Of a DNA stretch of 64,000 nt, positions 10,722 through 23,579 are shown piece by piece. The stretch spans positions 106,687,793 to 106,751,792 of the forward strand of contig OZ024929.1 of the NCBI GenBank assembly GCA_964017235.1, written 5' to 3'. Below the pieces are notes generated by a model. It saw only the letters and a list, made by a program, of their open reading frames with translations. It had not been told where the DNA came from and searched no databases. Made by a program: the position numbers and the translations under genes. Each line of letters opens with the position of its first letter. Position 1 is the first letter of the stretch. Source of the stretch: Sabellastarte sp. h YS-2021 (Eukaryota > Annelida > Polychaeta > Sabellida > Sabellidae).

Positions 10722-13700
10722 CTAGATTGGGCCAACTCGGCGCCAACATATCCCCAGACAGGTCATCACTCACGCCACAGGTTTTGATCGGAAATTTTTT
10801 AAAACATAATTACCCATTATTATATGAACTTCAGCACATCAATCTACTCTGTTTATATCTCCCCAAGGAAGATGGTGTATCCCCAGACGCCGAATACATA
10901 ACTCAAATTATATTTTCAATCTTCCTGCAATGATAACTCTAAACCTATTTTCAAAGTATTTAAATGATTGATGATTGAATGTCCATTCTAAAATAATAAT
11001 CCCAAAAGAGCATATCTGTTTCTATATTTGTTGACAAATAAAATATTATTTTTAACTCAACTCATCATATTTTTCAATCTTCCTTCAAAGTATTTAAATG
11101 ATTGATGATTCAATGTCCATTCTAAAATTCATAATCCCAAAAGCGCATATCTGTTTCTATATTTGTTCACAAATAAAATATTATTTAAAAAAAAATTGTT
11201 TATATTATTATTTTATTATATTATTTTTAGAATTTGCAAATTGTTTTCAGTTATTCATTTCCTCTATACCTATATATGTGGTCCATATATATGCAACCTA
11301 AATATGTGACACAATCTCAGTTCTGACTCCCCTTTGTGTTATATGTAATGAAGCCCACCACCTCCCACCCCCACCCCTCTCCCCTTCTCCACACCTCTCT
11401 CACTATTACACAAGATCTGCAACCCCATTGAGTTCTTTGTTTCTCATCTGATATCATTAAATACCATTGTTTATTTAGTGTCACTCAATATAGCTGGAGG
11501 TCCCAGAGGTGGGTGGGGGGAATCCGGGTGGGGGATGTGGGTTGAGCATAAATGGTAAACAAACAATCTATATAAAAGGGGTACTCAAATACAAAAAGAA
11601 TTGAGAATTTTAAGTATGTGATTATCAACTGAAATGAGTTCATAACTGTAGGAGCTGTGCCAAAATTAACTGAGGCAAGTTGAATAAAACTGGGCTAGTT
11701 GAGGGTTAAAAATCCCCTAGTTTTACTACATAAGGATATAATTTCATTAATATTGGGACTTAAAGCTCACTTAAAGTGTCCATTTTGTCTACTTGAATAT
11801 GTTTAACCAGTTTCATTTTAAAAAGTGAAAAACTCAGCAAGCAGAGGTATAACACACAAAAATAAGTTCTTAAAAGACTAAGATAGCCATAACATTATTA
11901 ATATTCAAAATTTAAATAGACAGGCATTTCCTTTTAAAAATTCAAAGATTTCAGCTCTATACCCCACATCGTTTGACAGTTACTGGGCTTTAAAGTGGCA
12001 TAATATCCATAAATTGGGTTTCTGTGGGCATTTTACAATTGTTAAAGAGACCTTAGCAATTAAACTACAGATCTGAAACTTTTGGGGGGACATACATAAC
12101 AAACAAAAATTATATATAATACAGTTTAAGACTTGTCACACTAAGCATTTCCAAATAACAGGGCAAAATACGGAAAAAATGTCAAAAAAGGCACTTGGGC
12201 GAGTGTCTATGGCCCTCATACACAGGTTAAATGTCTACTAAAAACCTTGATTTCGGCATATGTAAAAAGGACATAATAATGCATTCCCAGATGGGATTTC
12301 AGCTCCATCAATCACATAGTTTAACAGTTACAGGGCTTAAAGGTGGTAAAAAGTCCAAATATTGGGTCATTGTGGGCCTTTTAGAGATCTCGATGTGGCT
12401 TTCAAATTAAAGCTTCAGACTTAAAATTTGTTACATACTAAGATTACACATAGAATATGTATCTAATAAAGTTTGAAACTTCTCAGACTTACCATTTCCA
12501 AGTTACAGAGCAAAATATGTGAAAAATGTCTTAAAAGGGTCACTCAGGTGGGTGTTTAAGGTCCTCATACACAGGTTAAATGTCTACTTGAAGCCTTGAT
12601 TTTTGGCACATGTAAAAAGAACATAATAATGTATTCCCAGATGAGATTTCAGCTCTATCAGTCACATAGTTTAACAGTCACAGGCCTTAAAATTGGCAAA
12701 AAGTCCAAATATTGGGTCTTTATGGGGCCTTCTAGAGACCTAAATGTAGCCTTCAAATTAAAGCTTCAGACTTAAAATTTGTCACATACTAAGATTACAC
12801 ATAGAATATGCATCTAATACAGTTTGAAACTTCTTAGACTTACCATTTCCAAGTTACAGGGAAAAATATGTGAAAAATGTCTAAAAATGGTCACTCGGGT
12901 GGGGATTTATGGTCCTCATACACAGGTTAAATGTCTTCTTAAAGCCTTAATTTTTGGCATATATAAAAATAACATACTAATATCTTCTCAGATAGGATTT
13001 GAGCTCTATCAGTCACATAGTTTGACAGTCACAGGGCTTAAAAGTAGCAAAAAGTCCAAATATTGGGTCTTTGGGAGCCTTTTAGAGACCTCAATTTGAC
13101 CTTCAAAATTAAAGCTTCAGACTTAAAATCTGTTACATACTAAGATTACACACAGAATATATATCTAATACAGTTTGAAACTTCTCAGACTTACCATTTC
13201 CAAGTTACAGGGAAAAAGATGTGAAAAATGTCTTATAAGGGTCACTCGGGTGGGTGTTTATGGTCCTGATACACAGGTTAACTGTCTATTAAAGGCCTAA
13301 ATGTTGGGGCACATATAAGAAAACACATAGATATATTCCCAGATGATATTTAACTTAGATGAGAGACATAGTTTGAAAGCTACAGTGCTTGAAAGTGGCA
13401 AAAAGTGCATAAATTGGGTCTCTGTGGGCACTTTTGAGACCTTAAGTCGACCCCTTTGGGTAAACCTACAGCCCTAAAATTTTCTACAGACAAGGATTAC
13501 ATATCAAAGTTATACCTAGCGCAGTTTGAGACTCATCAGAATTATCACTTCCAAATTATAGGGCAAAATATGTTGAAAGTATAGCAAAAAATCCCTAAGT
13601 GGGGGTATTTATGGGCCTCAAACACAATTTTCTCCTCAACTTAAAGTCATGATTTTCGGCACATGTACTAAGAACATATTAATGTGTTGTCAGGTAAAAT

Positions 13701-13990
13701 TTCAGCCAGCTGAGCATCATAGTTTGTGACCTACAGGGCTCTAAGTGGCCAAAAGTGCAATTTCTGACCTTAAGGTGGCCATAAGTTCTTTTTTACTGGG
13801 AGTTTAAGGTCACCTTAAAATAGGGATCTTCCTTTGGGCACCCTTAACATGTGTACCAAGTTTGAAAAAAAAATATTAATTTGTTTTTGAGTTATCGCGT
13901 CCACAAGGAAATTTCTACGGCGGCGGCGGCGGCGGCGGCGGCGCGACGGACCTGAATCCAATATATCCCCGACTTTCGTCTGGGGATATA
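10722..13990 (-). mobile_element. E1 copy 2, HINE-like element (full length)
   Basis: This ~3.27-kb copy is nearly identical to E1 copy 1, with scattered substitutions and a (CGG)8 tract instead of (CGG)13. It begins CTAGATTGGGCC and ends GGGGATATAA. It splits an S3 monomer cleanly: GTGAGTAA lies to the left and TTAGCTATGGG to the right, and rejoining them restores the S3 consensus. Integration was therefore at AA^TT without an obvious target duplication. High identity to copy 1 indicates recent spread or a recent segmental duplication. Confidence 0.85.
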
Positions 13991-14830
13991 ATTAGCTATG
14001 GGTCTGAAACTTCACAGAGTGAAAGCTCTCCCAAAAGTAGGTGAATGAGTTATTTGAGAAAAATTGGCTATCTGCAATACTTTTAGAGATAATTCGCATT
14101 TACTCATTTTGAGTAGGTGAGTAATTAGCTATGGGTCTGAAACTTCACCAAGTGAAAGCTCTCCCAAAAGTAGGTGAATGAGTTATTTGAGAAAAATTGG
14201 CTATCTGCAATACTTTTAGAGATAATTCGCATTTACTCATTTTGAGTAGGTGAGTAATTAGCTATGGGTCTGAAACTTCACCAAGTGAAAGCTCTCCCAA
14301 AAGTAGGTGAATGAGTTATTTGAGAAAAATTGGCTATCTGCAATACTTTTAGAGATAATTCGCATTTACTCATTTTGAGTAGGTGAGTAATTAGCTATGG
14401 GTCTGAAACTTCACCATGTGAAAGCTCTCCCACAAGTAGATGAATGAGTTATTTGATAAAAATTGGGTATCCGAAATACTTTTACAGATAATTAGCATTT
14501 ACTCATTTTGAGTAGGTAAATAATTAGCTATGGGTCTGAAACTTCACCATGTGAAAGCTCTCCCAAAAGTAGGTGAATGAGTTATTTGAGAAAAATTGGC
14601 TATCTGCAATAATTTTAGAGATAATTCGCATTTACTCATTTTGAGTAGGTGAGTAATTGGCTATGGGTCTGAAACTTCACCATGTGAAAGCTCTCCCAAA
14701 AGTAGGTGAATGAGTTATTTGAGAAAAATTGGCCATCTGCAATACTTTTAGAGGTAATTCGCATTTACTCTTTTTGAGTAGGTGAGCAATTAGCTATGGA
14801 TCTGAAACTTCACCAAGTGAAAGCTCTTTG
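13991..14830. repeat. S3 satellite array b (~6 units)
   Basis: This is the continuation of S3 array a beyond E1 copy 2. One unit (about 14400-14520) carries private changes (CCACAAGTAGATGAATGAG, AATTGGGTATCCG) that recur in a unit of array c at about 21660-21780. Arrays b and c are therefore copies of the same parent array. It ends in mid-unit at CTCTTTGGGATAGC, where S2 begins. Confidence 0.92.
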
Positions 14831-15908
14831 GGATAGCTGCTCTGCAGAGATACCCTGAAGATAAAAAATTTCGTTGAAATCGCTCTATGTAGCACGGTTT
14901 TCGAAATATTAGCATTTTTGTGTTTTGCAATTTTTGCGCAAAAATTCGAAAATTCAAAATGGCCGCCATTTTTGGCAAGATAAATTTTTTTTGAAAATTG
15001 GCATGGCTACTCTGCAGAGATACCCTGTGGGTCAAAAATTTCGTCGAAATCGCTCTATCTAGCACGGTTTTCAAGATATAAGCATTTTTGTGTTTTGCAA
15101 TTTTGCGAAAAATTCGAAAATTCAAAATGGCCGCCATTTTTGGCGAGAAATTTTTTGTTTGAAAATTGGCATGGCTACTCTGCAGAGATACCCTGCGGGT
15201 CAAAAATTTCGTCGAAATCGCTCTATCTAGCAGGGTTTTTGAGATATAAGCATTTTTATGTTTTGCAATTTTTGCGAAAAATTCGAAAATTCAAAATGGC
15301 CGCCATTTTTGGCGAGACAAAATTTTTTTGAAAATTGGCATGGCTACTCTGCAGATATTCCCTGTGGGTCAAAAATTTCGTCGAAATCGCTCTATCTAGC
15401 AGGGTTTTCGAGATATAAGCATTTTTATGTTTTGCAATTTTTGCGAAAAATTCGAAAATTCAAAATGGCCGCTATTTTTGTCGAGACAAAAATTTTTTGA
15501 AAATTGAGATAACTACTCTGCAGAGATACCCTGCGGGTCAAAAATTTCGTCGAAATCGATCTAGCACGTTTTTCGAGATATAAGCATTTTTGCGAAAATT
15601 TTGAAAATTCAAAATGGCCGCCATTTTTGGCGAGACAAAAATTTTTTGAAAGTACTCCGCAGAGATATCCTGCGGGTCAAAAATTTTGTCGAAATAGCTA
15701 TATCTAGCACGGTTTTTGAGATATAAGCATTTTTGTGTTTTGCAATTTTTGCGAAAATTTCGAAAATTCAAAATGGCCGCCATTTTGGGCGAGAGAAAAA
15801 TTTTTTGAAAATTGGGAAAACTACTCCGCAGAGATACCCTGTGGGTCAAAAATTTCGTCGAAATCGCTCTATCTAGCACGGTTTTCGAGATATAAGCATT
15901 TTTGTGTT
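14831..15908. repeat. S2 satellite array a (169 bp, ~6 units)
   Basis: S2 monomers share the AAAATGGCCGCCATTTTTGG block and a GTCAAAAATTTCGTCGAAAT block with S1. They differ in CTACTCTGCAGAGATACCC and GGTTTTCGAGATATAAGCAT. S2 is thus a sister subfamily of S1. One unit near 15541-15620 is shortened. The array runs directly into module T. Confidence 0.9.
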
Positions 15909-16287
15909 TTCCTTATTTGGAAAATTCGTAATGATTAATTAATCATTAATTACTCGGCCATTTCTTGACCAATCAATGCCAAAATCTAATGATTTCCAGA
16001 TTTTAATAGAATGAATATATTTGCCAAGTTTCAGGTGAATTGATAAAATTCCTTTCAAGTTATCATCCGGACAAGCTTCCCCATCGAAAAAAGACATTTT
16101 TGGTCATGTGACCTCTGATTGGTTGAAATGTCACTGCAGCATATTCAAAAAAATTCCCCAAGGCTACTGCCTAAACCTGCCAAATTTGAAAAGAATCCGC
16201 CTAACGGTTACAGAGTTATAAGGAAAACAAAATGCGGAGCCTGAAGCTCTCCCATACACAAACAAGCGTCCATTGCGGGACGCTTAA
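15909..16287 (-). mobile_element. Module T copy 1, terminal segment next to S2
   Basis: This non-repetitive segment follows S2 here and again at 23188-23579. It contains TGATTAATTAATCATTAATT and ends in CGTCCATTGCGGGACG within an 8-bp-stem hairpin (AAGCGTCC/GGACGCTT). Read on the minus strand the end is TTAAGCGTCCCGC, resembling the 5' hairpin ends of E1, M and HINE-C. It is probably the 5' end of another HINE-like family whose core is S2/S3/S1. No coding region is seen. Confidence 0.6.
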
Positions 16288-16690
16288 ATATAGGAAAAAA
16301 GTCCTAAGTGGGATCTTTATGGGCCTCAAAGACAATTTTCTCCTCAACTTAAAGTCTTGATTTTCGGCACATGTACTAAGAATATATTAATGTGTTCTCA
16401 GGTAAAATTTGAGGCAGATAAGCCTTATAGTTTGTGACCTAGAGGGCTCTAAGTGGCCAAAAGTGCAATTTCTGACCTTAAGGTGGCCATAAGTTCTTTA
16501 TTATTGGGAGTTTAAGGTCACCTTAAAATAGGGATCTTCCTTTGGGCATCCTTAACATGTGTACCAAGTTTGAAAAAAAAATATTAATCCGTTTTTGAGT
16601 TATCGCATACACAAGGAAATTTCTACGGCGGCGGCGGCGCGACGGACCTGAATCCAATATATCCCCGACTTTCGTCTGGGGATATAATAA
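16288..16690 (-). mobile_element. E1 fragment (5' end only), diverged
   Basis: This matches the last ~410 bp of the plus-strand E1 copies, from the CCTAAGTG segment to GTCTGGGGATATAA, with many substitutions and only four CGG triplets. It joins module T on the left and module F on the right, so both boundaries are rearrangement or insertion junctions. Confidence 0.8.
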
Positions 16691-16695
16691 AAAAA

Positions 16696-16800
16696 CTAGA
16701 AATAGGACGCCCTGTTGCTTGTAGCTGCGACATATGAATAGAAACAGGATAGCATAGAAGAACACACATTATCATGTGTAATGTCCACCCTATCAACCTT
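16696..16800 (-). repeat. Module F copy 2
   Basis: This begins CTAGAAATAGGACGCCCTG and contains GAATAGAAACAGGATAGCAT and ACATTATCATGTGTAATG, as in 354-452. About 100 bp present in copy 1 are missing before the satellite begins. It marks the left edge of a second F-S1-S3-S2-T run. Confidence 0.65.
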
Positions 16801-19800
16801 TTGTTAAGAAGATAGAAGCAAATTACTGTTTATCTATTTTTGGCAAAAATTCGAAAATTCAAAATGGCCGCCATTTTTGGGAAAAGGAAAATTTTTTGAA
16901 AATTGCCAAGAGTACATTTCTTAGATAGCCTATGGGTCGAAAATTTCAACGAAATAACTCTATTTTGCACGGTTAAGGCCAGTTTGTGTTTTTCCATTTT
17001 TGGCAAAAATTCGAAAATTCAAAATGGCCGCCATATGTGGGGAGGGGAAAATTTTTGGAAAATTGCAAAGAGTACATTTCTTAGATACCCCTTGGGTCGA
17101 AAATTTCGCCGAAATCGCTCTATCTCACACGGTTAAGGAGATAGAAGCAAATTTGTGTTTTGCCATTGTTGGTAAAAATTCGAAATTCAAAATGGCCGCC
17201 ATTTTTGGGGAGGGGAAAATTTTTTGAAAATTGCAAAGATTACATTCCTTAGATACCCTGTGGGTCGAAAATTTTGATGAAATCGCTCTATCTCGCATGG
17301 TTAAGGAGATAGAAGCAAATTTGTGTTTTGTCATTTTTGGCAAAAATTCGAAAATTCAAAATGGCCGCCATTTTTGGGGAGGGGAAATTTTTTTTGAAAA
17401 TTGTAAAAATTACATTCCTTAAATACCCTGTGGGTCGAAAATTTCGACGAAATCGCTCTATCTCGCACGGTTAAGGAGATAGAAGGAAATTTGTGTTTTG
17501 CCATTTTTGGCAAAAATTCAAAATGGCCGCCATTTTTCGGGAGGGGAAAATTTTTGGAAAATTGCAAAGAGTACACTCCTTAGATACCCCGTGGGTTGAA
17601 AATTTTGCCGAAATCACTCTATCTCGCACGGTTAAGGAGATAGAAGCAAATTAGTGTTTTGCCATTTTTGACAAAAATTTTAAAATTCAAAATGGCCGCC
17701 ATTTTTGGGGAGGGGAAAATTTTTTGAAAATTGTAAAGATTACATTCCTTAAATACCCTGTGGGTCGAAAATTTCGATGAAATCGCTCAATCTCGGTCGG
17801 TTAAGGAGATAGAATGAAATTTGTGTTTTGCCATTTTTGGCAAAAATTCGAAAATTCAAAATGGCCGCCATTTTTGGGGAGGGGAAAATTTTTGGAAAAT
17901 TGCAAAGAGTACACTCCTTAGATACCCTGTCGGTCGAAAATTTCGACAAAATCGCTCTATCTCACACAGTTAAGGAGATAGAAGCAAATTTGTGTTTTGC
18001 CATTTTTGCAAAAATTCTAAAATTCAAAATGGCCGCCATTTTTGGGGAGGGGAAAATTTTTTGAAAATTGTAAAGATTACATTCCTTAAATACCCTGTGG
18101 GTCGAAAATTTCGACGAAATCGCTCAATCTCGGTCGGTTAAGGAGATAGAATGAAATTTGTGTTTTGCCATTTTTGGCAAAAATTCGAAAATTCAAAATG
18201 GCCGCCATTTTTGGGGAGGGGAAAATTTTTGGAAAATTGGCAAGAGTAGAATTTTGAGATACCCTGTGGGTCGAAAATTTTGCCGAAATCGCTCTATCTC
18301 GCACGGTTAAGGAGATAGAAGCAAATTAGTGTTTTACCATTTTTGGCAAAAATTCTAAAATTCAAAATGGCCGCCACTTTTGGGGAGGGGAAAATTTTTT
18401 AAAAATTACCAACAGTACAATGCTCAGATACCCTGTGGGTCGAAATTTTTGATGAAATCGCTCTATCTCGCACGGTTAAGGAGATAGAAGCAAATTTGTG
18501 TTTTGCCATTTTTGGCAAAAATTCAAAAATTCAAAATGGCCGCCATTTTTGGGGAGGGGAAAATTTTGGGGAAAATTGCAAAGAGTACACTCCTTAGATA
18601 CCCTGTGGGTCGAAAATTTCGACGAAATCGCTCAATCTCGGTCGGTTAAGGAGATAGAATGAAATTTGTGTTTTGCCATTTTTGGCAAAAATTCGAAAAT
18701 TCAAAATGGCCGCCATTTTTGGGGAGGGGAAAATTTTTTAAAAATTGGCAAGAGTAGAATTGTCAGATACCCTGTGGGTCGAAAATTTTGCCGAAATCGC
18801 TCTATCTCGCACGGTTAAGGAGATAGAAGCAAATTAGTGTTTTACCATTTTTGGCAAAAATTCTAAAATTCAAAATGGCCGCCATTTTTGGGGAGGGGAA
18901 AATTTTTTAAAAATTACCAACAGTACAATGGTCAGATACCCTGTGGGTCGAAATTTTTGATGAAATCGCTCTATCTCGCACGGTTAAGGAGATAGAAGCA
19001 AATTTGTGTTTTGCCATTTTTGGCAAAAATTCGAAAATTCAAAATGGCCGCCATTTTTGGGAAAATTGCAAAGAGTACACTCCTTAGATACCCTGTGGGT
19101 CGAAAATTTCGACGAAATCGCTCTATCTCGCATGGTTAAGGAGATAGAAGCAAATTTGTGTTTTGCCATTTTTGGCAAAAATTCTAAAATTCAAAATGGC
19201 CGCCATCTTTGGGGAGGGGAAAATTTTTTAAAAATTGGCAAGAGTAGAATTCTCAGATACCCTGTGGGTCGAAAATTTTGCCGAAATCGCTCTATCTCGC
19301 ACGGTTAAGGAGATAGAAGCAAATTAGTGTTTTACCATTTTTGGCAAAAATTCTAAAATTCAAAATGGCCGCCATTTTTGGGGAGGGGAAAATTTTTTAA
19401 AAATTACCAACAGTACAATGCTCAGATACCCTGTGGGTCGAAATTTTTGATGAAATCGCTCTATCTCGCACGGTTAAGGAGATAGAAGCAAATTTGTGTT
19501 TTGCCATTTTTGGCAAAAATTCGAAAATTCAAAATGGCCGCCATTTTTGGGGAGGGGAAAATTTTGGGGAAAATTGCAAAGAGTACACTCCTTAGATACC
19601 CTGTGGGTCGAAAATTTCGACGAAATCGCTCTATCTCGCATGGTTAAGGAGATAGAAGCAAATTTGTGTTTTGCCATTGTTGGCAAAAATTCGAAAATTC
19701 AAAATGGCCGCCATTTTTGGGGAGGGGCAAATTTTTTAAAAATTACCAACAGTACAATGCTCAGATACCCTGTGGGTCGAAAATTTTGCCGAAATCGCTC

Positions 19801-20643
19801 TATCTCGCATGGTTAAGGAGATAGAAGCAAATTTATGTTTTACCATTTTTGGCAAAAATTCGAAAATTCAAAATGGCCGCCATTTTTGGGGAGGGGAAAA
19901 TTTTTGGAAAATTGCAAAGATTACATTCCTTAGATACCCTGTGGGTCGAAAATTTCGATGAAATCGCTCTATCTCGCACGGTTAAGGAGATAGAAGGAAA
20001 TTTGTGTTTTGCCATTTTTGGCAAAAATTCGAAAATTCAAAATGGCCTAAAAATTACCAAGAGTACAATGCTCAAATACCCTGTGGGTCGAAAATTTTAC
20101 CGAAATCGCTCTATCTCGCACGGTTAAGGAGATAGAAGCAAATTTGTGTTTTGCCATTTTTGGTAAAAATTCGAAAATTCAAAATGGCCTCCATTTTTGG
20201 GGAGGGGAAAATTTTTTGAAAATTGCAAAGATTACATTCCTTAGATACCCTGTGGATCGAAAATTTCGACGAAATCGCTCTATCTCGCACGGTTAAGGAG
20301 ATAGAAGCAAATTTGTGTTTTGCCATTTTTGGCAAAAATTCGAAAATTCAAAATGGCCGCCATTTTTGGGGAGGGGAAAATTTTTGGAAAATTGCAAAGA
20401 GTACACTCCTTAGATACCCTGTCGGTCGAAAATTTCGACAAAATCGCTCTATCTCACACAGTTAAGGAGATAGAAGCAAATTTGTGTTTTGCCATTTTTG
20501 GCAAAAATTCTAAAATTCAAAATGGCCGGCATTTTTGGGGAGGGGAAAATTTTTTGAAAATTGTAAAGATTACATTCCTTAAATACCCTGTGGGTCGAAA
20601 ATTTCGACGAAATCGCTCAATCTCGGTCGGTTAAGGAGATAGA
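16801..20643. repeat. S1 satellite array 2 (~22 monomers)
   Basis: The unit is the same 169-bp unit as array 1 but with a different variant mix. ATTGCAAAGAGTACACTCC and ATTACCAACAGTACAATG variants are common, and some units have TCTCGGTCGGTTAAGGAG. A pair of variants near 18080-18640 is repeated near 20520-20640, indicating local duplications, but no regular trimer like that of array 1 is evident. One unit near 20040 lacks about 60 bp. It ends at GAGATAGAA, where S3 starts. Confidence 0.93.
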
Positions 20644-22042
20644 AATGAAAAATTGGCTATCTGCAATACTTTTAGAGATAATTCGCATTTACTCATTTTG
20701 AGTAGGTGAGTAATTAGCTATGGGTCTGAAACTTCACCATGTGAAAGCTCTTCCAAAAGTAGGTGAATGAGTTATTTGAGAAAAATTGGCTATCTGCAAT
20801 ACTTTTAGAGATAATTCGCATTTACTCATTTTGAGTAGGTGAGTAATTAGCTATGGGTCTGAAACTTCACAGAGTGAAAGCTCTCCCAAAAGTAGGTGAA
20901 TGAGTTATTTGAGAAAAATTGGCTATCTGCAATACTTTTAGAGATAATTCGCATTTACTCATTTTGAGTAGGTGAGTAATTAGCTATGGGTCTGAAACTT
21001 CACCAAGTGAAAGCTCTCCCAAAAGTAGGCCAATGATTAACTTGACAAAAATTGGCTATCTGCAATACTTTTAGAGATAATTCGCATTTACTCATTTTGA
21101 GTAGGTGAGTAATTAGCTATGGGTCTGAAACTTCACCAAGTAAAAGCTCTCCCAAAAGTAGGTGAATGAGTTATTTGAGAAAAATTGGCTAGCTGCAATA
21201 CTTTTAGAGATAATTCGCATTTACTCATTTTGAGTAGGTGAGTAATTAGCTATGGGTCTGAAACTTCACCAAGTGAAAGCTCTCCCAAAAGTAGGTGAAT
21301 GATTTATTTGAGAAAAATTGGCCATCTGCAATACTTTTAGAGATAATTCGCATTTACTCATTTTGAGTAGGTGAGTAATTAGCTATGGGTCTGAAACTTC
21401 ACCAAGTGAAAGCTCTCCCAAAAGTAGGTGAATGAGTTATTTGAGAAAAATTGGCTAGCTGCAATACTTTTAGAGATAATTCGCATTTACTCATTTTGAG
21501 TAGGTGAGTAATTAGCTATGGGTCTGAAACTTCACCAAGTGAAAGCTCTCCCAAAAGTAGGTGAATGATTTATTTGAGAAAAATTGGCCATCTGCAATAC
21601 TTTTAGAGATAATTCGCATTTACTCATTTTGAGTAGGTGAGTAATTAGCTATGGGTCTGAAACTTCACCATGTGAAAGCTCTCCCACAAGTAGATGAATG
21701 AGTTATTTGATAAAAATTGGGTATCCGCAATACTTTTACAGATAATTAGCATTTACTCATTTTGAGTAGGTAAATAATTAGCTATGGGTCTGGAACTTCA
21801 CCATGTGAAAGCTCTCCCAAAAGTAGGTGAATGAGTTATTTGAGAAAAATTGGCTATCTGCAATACTTTTAGAGATAATTCGCATTTACTCATTTTGAGT
21901 AGGTGAGTAATTAGCTATGGGTCTGAAACTTCACCATGTGAAAGCTCTTCCAAAAGTAGGTGAATGAGTTATTTGAGAAAAATTGGCTATCTGCAATACT
22001 TTTAAGAGATAATTCGCATTTACTCATTTTGAGTAGGTGAGT
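20644..22042. repeat. S3 satellite array c (~10.5 units)
   Basis: This is the longest S3 array, with the same 132-bp unit as arrays a and b. Two adjacent two-unit blocks (about 21180-21440 and 21440-21700) share AAATTGGCTAGCTGCAATAC and GTAGGTGAATGATTTATTTG variants. That is evidence of dimer-sized expansion. It passes directly into S2 at GTGAGTAAAATGGCCGCC. Confidence 0.92.
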
Positions 22043-23187
22043 AAAATGGCCGCCATTTTTGGCAAGATAAAATTTTTTTGAAAATTGGCATGGCTACTCT
22101 GCAGAGATACCCTGTGGGTCAAAAATTTCGTCGAAATCACTCTATCTAGCACGGTTTTCGAGATATAAGCATTTTTGTGTTTTGCAATTTTGCGAAAAAT
22201 TCGAAAATTCAAAATGGCCGCCATTTTTTGCGAGAAATTTTTTGTTTGAAAATTGGCATGGCTACTCTGCAGATATACCCTGTGGATCAAAAATTTCGTC
22301 GAAATCGCTCTATCTTGCAGGGTTTTCGAGATATAAGCATTTTTATGTTTTGCAATTTTTGCGCAAAATTCGAAAATTCAAAATGGCCGCCATTTTTGGC
22401 GAGACAAAATTTTTTTCAAAATTGGGATAACTACTCTGCAGAGATACCCTGTGGGTCAAAAATTTCGCCGAAATCGCTCTATCTAGCACAGTTTTCGAGA
22501 TATAAGCATTTTTGTGTTTTGCAATTTTTACGAAAATTTCGAAAATTCAAAATGGCCGCCATTTTTGGCGAGACAAAATTTTTTTGAAAATTGGGAAAAG
22601 TACTCCACAGAGATACCCTGTGGGTCAAAAATTTTGTCGAAATTGCTCTATCTAGCACAGTTTTTGAGATATAAGCATTTTTGTGTTTTGCAATTTTTGC
22701 GAAAATTTCGAAAATTCAAAATGGCCGCCATTTTGGACGAGACAAAATTTTTTTGAAAAATGGGAAACCTACTCCGCAGAGATACCCTGTGGGTCAAAAA
22801 TTTCGTCGAAATCGCTCTATCTAGCACGGTTTTCGAGATATAAGCATTTTTGTGTTTTGCAATTTTTACGAAAATTTCGAAAATTCAAAATGTCCGCCAT
22901 TTTGGACGAGACAAAAATTTTTTGAAAATTGGGAAAACTACTCCGCAGAGATACCCTGCGGGTCAAAAATTTCGTCGAAATCGCTCTATCTAGCACGGTT
23001 TTTGAGATATAAGCATTTTTGTGTTTTGCAATTTTTGCGAAAATTTCGAAAATTCAAAATGGCCGCCATTTTGGACGAGACAAAAATTTTTTGAAAATTG
23101 GGAAAACTACTCCGCAGAGATACCCTGCGGGTCAAAAATTTCGTCGAAATCGCTCTATCTAGTACGGTTTTCGAGATATAAGCATTT
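22043..23187. repeat. S2 satellite array b (~7 units)
   Basis: Monomers are exactly 169 bp apart over the last four units. The three right-most units share ATTTTGGACGAGACAAAA, a variant close to ATTTTGGGCGAGAGAAAA of the last unit in array a. It joins module T copy 2. Confidence 0.9.
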
Positions 23188-23579
23188 TTGTGTTTTCCTT
23201 ATTTGGAAAATTCGTAATGATTAATTAATCATTAATTACTCGGCCATTTCTTGACCAATCAATGTCAAAATCTAATGATTTCCAGATTTTAATAGAATGA
23301 ATGTATTTGCCAAGTTTCAGGTGAATTGATAAAATTCCTTTCAAGTTATCATCCGGACAAGCTTCCCCATCGAAAAAAGACATTTTTGGTCATGTGACCT
23401 CTCTGATTGGTTGAAATGTCACTGCAGCATATTCAAAAAAATTCCCCAAGGCTACTGCCTAAACCTGCCAAATTTGAAAAGAATCCGCCTAACGGTTACA
23501 GAGTTATAAGGAAAACAAAATGCGGAGCCGGCGGAGCCGGCGGAGCCTGAAGCTCTCCCATACACAAACAAGCGTCCCG
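23188..23579 (-). mobile_element. Module T copy 2, truncated end
   Basis: This is near-identical to 15909-16287 but breaks off at ACAAGCGTCCCG, where E1 core sequence begins, so half of the terminal hairpin is missing. It has three GCGGAGCCG-type 9-bp words where copy 1 has one. The junction at about 23580 is a rearrangement breakpoint: E1 starts there at a position equivalent to about 6252 of copy 1. Confidence 0.7.

Noticed and set aside
16696-23579. Full-length HINE 'T' with matching set-back inverted tip in module F
   Set aside because: F begins with CTAG but no inverted copy of TTAAGCGTCC was found in it, so F and T are reported as modules and not as one proven element.
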